A stretch of DNA of 28,701 nt. Origin: Clostridia bacterium. Its GTDB lineage: Bacteria > Bacillota > Clostridia > Monoglobales > Monoglobaceae. Shown here piece after piece: positions 16,194 to 23,076 of this stretch; position 1 is the first letter of the stretch; each line of letters begins with the position of its first letter. Below the pieces are notes generated by a model that had not been told where the DNA came from, did not search any database, and worked only from the letters and a program-made list of their open reading frames with translations. Location of the stretch: positions 1-28,701 of the forward strand of contig JAFQRU010000054.1 of NCBI GenBank assembly GCA_017409915.1, written 5' to 3'. The position numbers and the translations under genes are program-made.

Positions 16194-16685
16194 TTAGTTT
16201 TTAATATATTTTGTAAAGGTAATATAAATCCCTTTTTCAGTTTTAACCATTTCCTCCTCGGCAATATGCCAGTCAGGAAGTTCGTTAAAATTCGGTATAA
16301 ATCTGTCGGCATCATAAACCTTGTCTATAATGGTTATATACGCCGTATCAATGTATTTTATACACTGATTATAAATACTTGCCCCGCCGATAAAGAAGAT
16401 ATCCTCATCTTTATAATTCGCTTTGGCAAAATTAACTGCCTCGTCCAAATCCTTAAAGCAAATTGCATCAGGATGGGTTACGCTCCCGTCATCGGAGAGG
16501 ATTATATTTGTTCTGTTTTTGAGGGGTTGCTGGTTTGGAAGGGAGAGGAATGTCACTCCACCCATAATAACCACTTTCCCCATAGTTTTTTCACGGAAAA
16601 ACTTCATATCCTCAGGGATATTGTCAAGCAAATCCCCGTTTTTTCCGATTCCCCACTGCAAATCCGCAGCAACTATCATATTCAT
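16194..16685 (-). CDS. dfrA: Dihydrofolate reductase
   Basis: Reduces dihydrofolate to tetrahydrofolate, regenerating the folate spent by ThyA, whose gene lies upstream. The 163-residue protein has the family start (IVAADLQWGIGKNGDL), catalytic Asp26 in IPEDMKFF, Arg58 in PLKNRTNI for the folate glutamate, and FIGGASIY near residue 100. Two positions are unusual. The MGR-x-T motif reads MGGVT (Gly43 in place of the Arg that binds the NADPH 2'-phosphate), and the IGGxR position has Ser. AAGGAGAC supports the ATG at 16685; a second ATG is at 16679. The gene follows thyA after a 160-nt spacer with a large foldback element. Confidence 0.93.
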   Translation of the reverse strand: MNMIVAADLQWGIGKNGDLLDNIPEDMKFFREKTMGKVVIMGGVTFLSLPNQQPLKNRTNIILSDDGSVTHPDAICFKDLDEAVNFAKANYKDEDIFFIGGASIYNQCIKYIDTAYITIIDKVYDADRFIPNFNELPDWHIAEEEMVKTEKGIYITFTKYIKN

Positions 16686-16722
16686 ATAATTGAGTCTCCT
16701 TATAAACCCTTTTTCGCTTTTT

Positions 16723-16843
16723 GATGAAGCGAAAAAACATTCCGAATGGACAAATCAAGGCCGACGCCGTATGAAGATACTGCGAGAGACGAAGATTTGT
16801 TCATAGCGCATTTATGCGTGTTCGGGTTGTTTTTTTATTCATC
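16723..16843. other. Branched self-complementary element between thyA and dfrA
   Basis: About 121 bp that can fold on either strand into a three-way junction. Outer stem P1 pairs 16723-16746 with 16821-16843: GATGAA with TTCATC, a small GCG/TA internal loop, then an A-run with a T-run and CCGAA with TTCGG, one T-T mismatch and one G-T. P2 pairs 16747-16756 with 16794-16803 (one G-T). Inside it, P3 (16765-16772 with 16777-16784) has a GAAG loop. P4 (CGCA 16807-16810 with TGCG 16815-16818) is the third arm. It starts 2 nt past the thyA stop. It could be a terminator of unusual form, a structured RNA or a MITE-like insertion; the sequence alone does not decide. Confidence 0.75.
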
Positions 16844-16845
16844 CC

Positions 16846-17676
16846 CTAAATAGCGACAGGAATATTTTTGATTTGTTCGTTTTTCTGATAATTTTCCAAA
16901 GTGAAATCATCAGGAGTAAAGTCATAAAAATTCTTAATATCAGGGTTTACGATAAGCTTTGGAGCTGGGAATGTTGGGCGCTCTATCATTTCCTTTATAA
17001 CTGGAATATGTCTGTCGTAAATATGAGCGTCCGCTATAACATGGACAAGTTCGCCTACCTCAAAACCGCTTACCTGTGCAAACATAATGAGAAGAATTGC
17101 ATACTGACATACATTCCAGTTGTTTGCCGCCAGAATATCCTGAGACCGCTGATTTAAAATTCCGTTGAGCTTATTCCCAGTTACATTAAAGGTCATACTA
17201 TATGCACAAGGATAAAGATTCATTTCGGATAAATCGGAATGAACATAAATATTTGTCATAATTCTTCGGCTGTACGGGTTATGCTTTAAGTCATAGAGAA
17301 CTCTGTCAACCTGGTCGAATTCGCCCTCTTTATACTTATGCTTAACCCCCATCTGATAGCCATAGGCCTTACCGATTGAGCCGTTTTCATCTGCCCAGCT
17401 GTCCCAGATATGACTGCTTAAATCCTTAACATTGTTGGATTTTTTCTGCCATATCCATAAAAGCTCATCGATGGCGCTTTTAAGATAGGTCGGGCGGAGA
17501 GTTAAAATCGGGAACTCCTCGCTTAAATCATATCTGTTAACAACGCCGAACTTTTTAATAGTGTGGGCAGGGGTGCCGTCCTCCCAATGAGGACGGACAG
17601 CTTGCCCTTCATCTGAAAAGCCGTTTTCAATTATATCACGGCACATGGCCTTGAAAATTTCATCTGCTTTGCTCAT
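16846..17676 (-). CDS. thyA: Thymidylate synthase (ThyA type)
   Basis: Converts dUMP and methylene-tetrahydrofolate to dTMP and dihydrofolate. The 276-residue protein has the active-site Cys157 in LYPCAYS, the phosphate-binding RRIMTN, and the nucleotide-binding QRSQDILAANNWNV with HIYDRHIP near the end. The residue after the cysteine is Ala where the common PPCH motif has His; this is a known sequence class in Bacillota. The gene follows gyrA by 12 nt with an AGGCGGTGG site, so it is probably cotranscribed, and precedes dfrA, which recycles its folate product. Confidence 0.96.
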   Translation of the reverse strand: MSKADEIFKAMCRDIIENGFSDEGQAVRPHWEDGTPAHTIKKFGVVNRYDLSEEFPILTLRPTYLKSAIDELLWIWQKKSNNVKDLSSHIWDSWADENGSIGKAYGYQMGVKHKYKEGEFDQVDRVLYDLKHNPYSRRIMTNIYVHSDLSEMNLYPCAYSMTFNVTGNKLNGILNQRSQDILAANNWNVCQYAILLIMFAQVSGFEVGELVHVIADAHIYDRHIPVIKEMIERPTFPAPKLIVNPDIKNFYDFTPDDFTLENYQKNEQIKNIPVAI

Positions 17677-17688
17677 TTTCCCACCGCC

Positions 17689-20193
17689 TTATTCCTGGGT
17701 TTCCTCAGGTGCAGTTGTTTCGCCCTCAGCTTCCTCGTCAGCGTCCTGTTCCTTTGCGATTTCGGAGCCGGAAACAATCTTGACCCCTTCTCCAAGGCGC
17801 ATAAGTCTTACGCCCTTTGTAACTCTGCCGAAGGTGCTTATTTCTTCACTGCCCATACGGATAACAATACCCTCGGAAGTGATTAAAATAATATCGTCTT
17901 TTTCTGTAACAACGCTGAATCCTGAAACATTACCTGTCTGCTCGCTAATCTTATATGTTGTTGTTCCTTTACCGCCACGGGTCTGAATTTTATATTCATC
18001 CATTTCAGTTCTCTTTCCGAAACCGTTTTCGGAGATAACAAGGACTTTTCCGCCCTCACGGTTAACACTCATACCAACAACATAGTCGCCCTCTTCAAGA
18101 TTAATGCCTCGAACACCGCGGGAAACTCTGCCCATAGGTCTTGCGTCAGATTCGTTAAATCTTATCATCTTACCAAGATATGTTCCGAGGAAGATGTCGG
18201 CATTTCCGTCGGTCATTTCAACCTTGATAAGCTGGTCGCCATCGTCAAGACGGATAGCAATCTTACCAGCTTTTGGAGCATTTTCATATTCCATAAGGTC
18301 GGTCTTTTTGATAACGCCCTGGCGGGTTGCCATAATGAGATACTTGCCCTCTTCATATTCTCTTACAGGGATTGTTGCAGAGATTTTCTCCCCTGATTCA
18401 AGAGGAATAAGGTTAACAATCGGTGTACCCTTTGCAGTTCTTCCGCATTCAGGAATTTCATATGCCTTGATTCGATACATTCTTCCTGTGTTAGTGAAGA
18501 AAAGAATATGAGCGTGAGTTGAGGAAACAAACATCTTCTCAACAAAGTCCTCTTCCTTGGTCTGCATACCGATAATGCCTCGTCCGCCTCGTCTCTGGCT
18601 CTTATAAGTATCTGCCGCAAGACGCTTGATATAACCCTCATGGGTCATTGTTATAACATTGTCCTCTTCTTCAATAAGGTCTTCAATGTCAATATCGTCA
18701 AGAGCTGGCTCAATAGAGGTCTTTCTCTCGTCGCCAAACTTGTCTCGGATTTCAGCAATTTCTGTTTTGATAATTTCATAAACTCTGTGTTCATTTGCAA
18801 GAATATCTGTAAGGTCTTTTATAAGGGCCATAAGCTCAGCATATTCGTTATCAATCTTTTCACGCTCTAAGCCTTGTAATCTTGCAAGACGCATATCAAG
18901 AATTGCCTGGGACTGGATTTCGCTTAAATCAAAACGGTCCATAAGTTTTTCCTGAGCATCATTATAACTGCTTCTGATAATTGCAATGATTTCGTCAATG
19001 TTATCAAGAGCAATTCGAAGGCCCTCTAAGATATGAGCTCTTGCCTCAGCCTTACCTTTGTCAAACTTTGTTCTGCGAACGATAACCTCTTTCTGGAAAG
19101 AGATATATTCGTCCAAAATCTGACGGAGGTTTAAGATTTTCGGCTCTATTTTATTAACAAGAGCAAGCATAATAACACCGAAGGTTGATTCCATTTCGGT
19201 ATATTTATAAAGCTGATTTAAAACGATTGTGGCGTTGGCAGAAGACTTAACCTCAACAACAACGCGGAGACCGTCTCTGTCGGATTCGTCACGGAGGTCG
19301 GAAATTCCCTCAATTCTCTTTTCGTGAACAAGCTCTGCAATTCTCTCGATAAGACGAGCCTTGTTAACCATATAAGGAATTTCGGTTATAACAATTCTCT
19401 CCTGACCGTTTTTGTTTGTCTCAATTTCGGCTCTTGCACGAACTTTCAGCTTTGACCTTCCTGTTCTGTAAGCCTCGCGAATGGAGTTAACGCCCATAAT
19501 CATTCCCCCTGTCGGGAAATCTGGGCCTTTAATATGCTCCATAAGTTCGTCAATAGTGATTTCAGGGTTATCAATAACCGCAATAATTCCGTTTATAACC
19601 TCAGTTAAATTATGAGGCGGAATGTTTGTTGCCATACCAACGGCGATACCGTTTGAGCCGTTAACCAAAAGGTTAGGGAAACGGGACGGAAGAACCTCAG
19701 GCTCCTTTAATCTTTCATCAAAGTTAGGAACAAAATTTACAGTGTCCTTTTCAATGTTGGAAAGAAGATGCATAGCGATTTTTGACATTCTCGCTTCTGT
19801 GTATCTATATGCCGCAGCAGGGTCGCCGTCAACAGACCCGAAGTTACCCTGGCCATCAACGGTTGGGTATCTCATTGAGAAGCTTTGCGCCATACGAACC
19901 ATTGCATCATAAACAGATGCGTCGCCGTGCGGATGGTATCTACCAAGCACATTACCAACGGTAGTCGCACTCTTTCTGTATTCTTTTGTGGGGTAAAGTC
20001 CGTCTTCATACATCGCGTATAAAATACGGCGATGAACAGGCTTTAAGCCGTCCCTTACATCAGGAAGAGCACGGCCAGCGATAACCGACATTGAATAGTC
20101 GATATAAGCCGTCTTCATTTCCTTTTCAAGGTCAACGGGAATAACATTAAGCTTTGATAAATCAAACATATTTTCCTGATTTTTCTCGTCCAT
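17689..20193 (-). CDS. gyrA: DNA gyrase subunit A
   Basis: Breakage-reunion subunit that introduces negative supercoils together with GyrB. The 834-residue protein has the winged-helix and tower region with MSVIAGRALPDVRDGLKPVH, catalytic Tyr131 in YRYTEARM, GyrA box-type QRRGGRG motif, and a beta-pinwheel C-terminal domain with repeated RGVRGI and RGGKGT blades. It ends in an acidic tail (DADEEAEGETTAPEETQE). The quinolone region reads YHPHGDASVYD (residues 86-96), with Ala92 at the position of E. coli Ser83. AGGAGAAG gives the ATG at 20193. It heads a run with thyA and dfrA. It is not next to gyrB, which is 4.2 kb away on the same strand. Confidence 0.98.
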   Translation of the reverse strand: MDEKNQENMFDLSKLNVIPVDLEKEMKTAYIDYSMSVIAGRALPDVRDGLKPVHRRILYAMYEDGLYPTKEYRKSATTVGNVLGRYHPHGDASVYDAMVRMAQSFSMRYPTVDGQGNFGSVDGDPAAAYRYTEARMSKIAMHLLSNIEKDTVNFVPNFDERLKEPEVLPSRFPNLLVNGSNGIAVGMATNIPPHNLTEVINGIIAVIDNPEITIDELMEHIKGPDFPTGGMIMGVNSIREAYRTGRSKLKVRARAEIETNKNGQERIVITEIPYMVNKARLIERIAELVHEKRIEGISDLRDESDRDGLRVVVEVKSSANATIVLNQLYKYTEMESTFGVIMLALVNKIEPKILNLRQILDEYISFQKEVIVRRTKFDKGKAEARAHILEGLRIALDNIDEIIAIIRSSYNDAQEKLMDRFDLSEIQSQAILDMRLARLQGLEREKIDNEYAELMALIKDLTDILANEHRVYEIIKTEIAEIRDKFGDERKTSIEPALDDIDIEDLIEEEDNVITMTHEGYIKRLAADTYKSQRRGGRGIIGMQTKEEDFVEKMFVSSTHAHILFFTNTGRMYRIKAYEIPECGRTAKGTPIVNLIPLESGEKISATIPVREYEEGKYLIMATRQGVIKKTDLMEYENAPKAGKIAIRLDDGDQLIKVEMTDGNADIFLGTYLGKMIRFNESDARPMGRVSRGVRGINLEEGDYVVGMSVNREGGKVLVISENGFGKRTEMDEYKIQTRGGKGTTTYKISEQTGNVSGFSVVTEKDDIILITSEGIVIRMGSEEISTFGRVTKGVRLMRLGEGVKIVSGSEIAKEQDADEEAEGETTAPEETQE

Positions 20194-20230
20194 TTTTTCT
20201 TCTCCTATCTATATCTTTTTTATTACATAC

Positions 20231-20287
20231 AAAAAAGGATTTCTCCTTTATGTATTTCGACACAAAGGGTAAAAATCCTCTTTTTTT
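20231..20287 (-). terminator. Long composite hairpin in the rex-gyrA spacer
   Basis: On the minus strand, an A-run plus GGATTT (20273-20287 side) pairs with AAATCC plus a T-run (20231-20242), with a 2-nt bulge. Inside, a second stem pairs CCTTT with AAAGG and continues as TGT with ACA around a CGAAAT loop. The final T-run makes it terminator-like, about 40 nt before the gyrA start. It could stop rex transcripts or act as an attenuator for gyrA. The loop side contains TGTCGAA (20256-20262), equal to a Spo0A box, which may be chance. Confidence 0.65.
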
Positions 20288-20305
20288 GCGAATTTTTAAT
20301 TTTTG

Positions 20306-20325
20306 AAAAAGGATATCCTTTTTTT
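20306..20325 (-). terminator. Terminator of rex
   Basis: A 7-bp stem AAAAAGG/CCTTTTT with an ATAT loop, 12 nt past the rex stop, flanked by A-runs and T-runs that let it act in either direction. Confidence 0.7.
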
Positions 20326-20337
20326 AGAGGCTGAGAT

Positions 20338-20973
20338 TTAACATTCTGCCTCTTTTTCGGCCATTTTATAGGAAAGACGCATTAAACTGTCGCTTAAATG
20401 GATGTTTTCAACGGCAATATGGTCGGATGTGTTAAGCTCGGCATAGGAGAAGTTCAAAAAGCCTTTAATTCCCATTTCTTCAAGCTCGTTTGCAACCTGA
20501 TTAACACTTGCTTTGCTTACTGTAATTATTGCCATCTCAATATTGTTTTCTTTTATAAAATCTTCAATGCCTGCATAGTCTAAAATTTCATAGTCCCCGA
20601 CTGTTGTACCGATTTTTTCTTTGTCGGCATCGAAAACACCCTTTAAAGAGAAGCCTCTTTTTTCAAAATTGGTATTAAGGACAAGGGCTTTCCCCATATT
20701 TCCCGCGCCCACCAAAATTGCAGTCTTCTTTTTATTTATGCCTAAAATTTTCCCGATTTCATCATAGAGATTGTTAACATTATAGCCGTATCCCTGCTGG
20801 CCGAATCCACCGAAGCAGTTTAAATCCTGACGAATCTGAGATGCAGTTATGTTCATTTTCTCGCTTAGGGCCTTTGAGGAAATTCTTCCGCAGCCTGAGG
20901 AAATAAGCTCCCCTAAATAGCGATAGTATCTTGGAAGACGGTTGATAACCGAATCCGAAACTTTTCTCTTCAT
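20338..20973 (-). CDS. rex: Redox-sensing transcriptional repressor Rex
   Basis: NAD+/NADH ratio sensor that represses fermentation and energy genes when NADH is low. The 211-residue protein has an N-terminal winged helix (LPRYYRYLGELISSG, ITASQIRQDLNCFGGFGQQG) and a Rossmann domain with the nucleotide loop VGAGNMGKAL near residues 88-97. The C-terminal helix (LSYKMAEKEA) fits domain swapping in the dimer. TAAGGAG precedes the ATG at 20973. It has its own promoter. No clear Rex operator (TTGTTAA-type inverted repeat) was seen at this gene or elsewhere in the window, so its targets are outside. Confidence 0.96.
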   Translation of the reverse strand: MKRKVSDSVINRLPRYYRYLGELISSGCGRISSKALSEKMNITASQIRQDLNCFGGFGQQGYGYNVNNLYDEIGKILGINKKKTAILVGAGNMGKALVLNTNFEKRGFSLKGVFDADKEKIGTTVGDYEILDYAGIEDFIKENNIEMAIITVSKASVNQVANELEEMGIKGFLNFSYAELNTSDHIAVENIHLSDSLMRLSYKMAEKEAEC

Positions 20974-21006
20974 AAAAAACTCCTTACAAAAAACAACTAT
21001 ACTATT

Positions 21007-21035
21007 ATAATATAAAATTTTGCGGATTTTGTCAA
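21007..21035 (-). promoter_or_regulatory. Promoter of rex
   Basis: Minus-strand TTGACA (21030-21035), 17-bp spacer and TATTAT (21007-21012), in the 66-nt gap after the MATE gene. Confidence 0.75.
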
Positions 21036-21039
21036 CCTC

Positions 21040-22410
21040 TTATTCCTTAGCAGTGCCGAAGCTTCTGATAACTTTTCGTGTTACAAAAATCATAAAAACA
21101 GCCAGAGCAATATCCGTTACAAGCCAGGATAAAGGGTAGGAAATATACAGACTTTCCAGGGTCTTATATTTTGCAAAAACAGTATAAATCCAGCTAAGCC
21201 TCATTCCACAGATGCCAATAATCGTTGCAAGGGTCGGAATTATGGACGAGCCCATTCCCCGAAGAGCGCCAACTAAAGCATCTTGAAGTCCGCAGAGGAA
21301 GTAGCCTGAAAGCATTATCATCATTCTTTTTGCTCCCTGCTCTATAACCGCACTTTTCCCGGGGGCATATATATTTAAAAGAGGTTCTCTGAAGGAAAGA
21401 ATTAAAAAGCTTATAGTCAGCCCTATAATAACCACCTGCAAACAGCCTGTGTATATGCTCTTTTTCATTCTTTTTGCATTTCCTGCCCCAAAAGCCTGTC
21501 CCACAAAGGTGGAAAGAGTTGGCGAAAAGGCATTCATAACTATATAAGCAAAACCCTCTATGTTTGCCGCCGCACTGTTTCCCGCAACAACTATTGCTCC
21601 AAAACCATTTATGGTGGACTGAATAATAACATTTGAAAGACCGAAAATAACCCCGCTGACTCCTGAAGGAATACCATTTCCCGCAATTCTTCTAAGCATT
21701 TTCACATCCACTTTAAGCTCCTTTAAAGAAAGCTTAATATCAGAATTTTCTTTCATCAGGCATCCCACCGTCAGCCATGCGGAGAGATACTGGGAAATAA
21801 TTGTGGCAAGACCTACTCCCGCTGCTCCCATTTTAAAACCTACTACGAAAAACAAATTGAGAATAACATTGATAATTCCGCTTATTGAGGCATAAACAAG
21901 AGGACTTTTTGTATCTCCTGATGCTCTGAGTATTGCTGAGCCAAAATTATAAAGAAGAGATGCAGGCATTCCAAAAAATATTATTGACATATAAAGTGCC
22001 GCTTCGTCTATAATCTCCTTTGGAGTATCCATCATCTTGAGAAGATAGTGTGAAAGGCTCACTCCAACCACTGTAAGAAAAATTCCACCCAAAACCGCAA
22101 TAACAACTGATGTGTGAACACATTTTTTAACAAGTTCGCTTCCGTTTTCGGTTCTTTGCCCTTTAAACTGGGCAACAAGGACATTTGTTCCTACAGAAAG
22201 ACCTATGAATAAAGTTATAAGAAGATTTGTAATAGAAGTGGTTGCCCCAACAGCCGCAAGGGAGTTTTCCCCTGCGTATCTTCCCACAACTACAATGTCT
22301 GCCGCATTGTATAAAAGCTGAAGAAAACCTGTTAATATAATAGGAAAGGCGAAAAGGAGCATGTTTTTAAAAACCGATCCGCCTAAAATATCAATATTTC
22401 GTCTACTCAT
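21040..22410 (-). CDS. MATE-family efflux transporter
   Basis: Cation-coupled multidrug and toxin exporter of the inner membrane. The 456-residue protein has about 12 hydrophobic segments in two similar halves. The first opens with FKNMLLFAFPIILTGFLQLL and DIVVVGRYAGENSLAAVGAT; the matching second-half stretch has NGFGAIVVAGNSAAANIEGF and ends in APTL-like AFSPTLSTFVGQAFGAGN. It belongs to the DinF/NorM-like group. Substrate is unknown. The ATG at 22410 is 9 nt from AAAGGG; the in-frame GTG at 22416 is too close to it. It is transcribed from its own promoter towards rex. Confidence 0.92.
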   Translation of the reverse strand: MSRRNIDILGGSVFKNMLLFAFPIILTGFLQLLYNAADIVVVGRYAGENSLAAVGATTSITNLLITLFIGLSVGTNVLVAQFKGQRTENGSELVKKCVHTSVVIAVLGGIFLTVVGVSLSHYLLKMMDTPKEIIDEAALYMSIIFFGMPASLLYNFGSAILRASGDTKSPLVYASISGIINVILNLFFVVGFKMGAAGVGLATIISQYLSAWLTVGCLMKENSDIKLSLKELKVDVKMLRRIAGNGIPSGVSGVIFGLSNVIIQSTINGFGAIVVAGNSAAANIEGFAYIVMNAFSPTLSTFVGQAFGAGNAKRMKKSIYTGCLQVVIIGLTISFLILSFREPLLNIYAPGKSAVIEQGAKRMMIMLSGYFLCGLQDALVGALRGMGSSIIPTLATIIGICGMRLSWIYTVFAKYKTLESLYISYPLSWLVTDIALAVFMIFVTRKVIRSFGTAKE

Positions 22411-22444
22411 AATCACACGCCCTTTAATTTATCACACTTCTTTA

Positions 22445-22473
22445 ATGTTACCACCACTTACCATAAAAGTCAA
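22445..22473 (-). promoter_or_regulatory. Promoter of the MATE gene
   Basis: Minus-strand TTGACT (22468-22473), 17-bp spacer, TAACAT (22445-22450). The -10 box is less perfect than others in the window. Confidence 0.6.
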
Positions 22474-22513
22474 CGATTTTCCCTATCTTATAAAAAAAGG
22501 GTTTTAATTCCCA

Positions 22514-22600
22514 CAATCCACAGGGTTGTCCACAGGAAATTATTCCAATTTAAAAGAAAAACTGCCATTTTCCCCATTATTAGTTTTTAATTTATCAACA
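22514..22600 (+). promoter_or_regulatory. DnaA-box-like cluster between the MATE gene and ruvX
   Basis: TTGTCCACA (22526-22534) and TTATCAACA (22592-22600) each differ by one base from the DnaA box TTATCCACA. CAATCCACA (22514-22522) differs by two. TCCACAGG is repeated 12 bp apart (22517 and 22529). The rest of the gap (22411-22662) is AT-rich and holds only the two divergent promoters. Confidence 0.5.
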
Positions 22601-22602
22601 AC

Positions 22603-22631
22603 TTGCATAATATAATATTTTATGATAAAAT
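22603..22631 (+). promoter_or_regulatory. Possible promoter of ruvX
   Basis: TTGCAT (22603-22608), 17-bp spacer, TAAAAT (22626-22631). This is a partial match, about 30 nt before the ruvX start and directly after a DnaA-box-like sequence. Confidence 0.45.
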
Positions 22632-22662
22632 TATAAAAAAAGATTTTTTCAGGGGGATAAAA

Positions 22663-23076
22663 ATGGTTTTAGGAATAGATTTCGGGGACAGCCGAACAGG
22701 GTTTGCCATAAGCGATTCGCTGGAAATTATGGCGTCAACCGTGGAAACTTTTAAAGAAAAAAATATGAAAAAGGTAGTTCTTCGCGCTATCGAACTTTTA
22801 GAAGAACTCCATGCGGATAAAATTGTTCTTGGCTTTCCGAAGAATATGAACGGCACCGTGGGAGACAGGGGTAAGAAGTCCCAAAGATTTGCAAAGGAAC
22901 TTCGCGCCTTAACCGATGTTCCCGTTATTTTATGGGATGAAAGACTCACGACCGTTTCTGCCCACAATCTTATGAACGAAACCAATGTCAGAGGGCAAAA
23001 GAGGAAGGACAGCGTTGACAAAATTGCTGCCGCCTTTATCTTGCAGTCCTATCTTGACAGCCAGAGAAATGCCTGA
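22663..23076 (+). CDS. ruvX: RuvX/YqgF, RNase H-like nuclease
   Basis: Small cytosolic protein of the RuvC-like fold, linked in the family to Holliday junction resolution and to 16S rRNA 5'-end processing. The 137-residue protein has the first acidic motif in GIDFGDSRTG, VLGFPKNMNGTVGDRG, the Glu-containing WDERLTTVSAHNLM, and the C-terminal Asp in RKDSVDKIAAAFIL. The ATG at 22663 follows AGGGGG with a 6-nt spacer; longer upstream open frame lacks a binding site. Its last bases overlap the next gene's start. Confidence 0.95.
   Translation: MVLGIDFGDSRTGFAISDSLEIMASTVETFKEKNMKKVVLRAIELLEELHADKIVLGFPKNMNGTVGDRGKKSQRFAKELRALTDVPVILWDERLTTVSAHNLMNETNVRGQKRKDSVDKIAAAFILQSYLDSQRNA

Noticed and set aside
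16167..16724. Long open frame on the plus strand over dfrA
   Set aside because: It is the antisense of dfrA, whose motifs, ribosome binding site and length are normal. Its translation resembles no protein.
16723..16843. THF riboswitch because of dfrA and thyA
   Set aside because: The conserved THF aptamer sequences are not seen, and the fold is a near-symmetric foldback with different junction sequences.
22440..22660. Chromosomal origin (oriC) here
   Set aside because: Only two or three imperfect DnaA boxes are seen and no dnaA gene is adjacent; the dnaN-recF-gyrB cluster points to an origin beyond the right edge.
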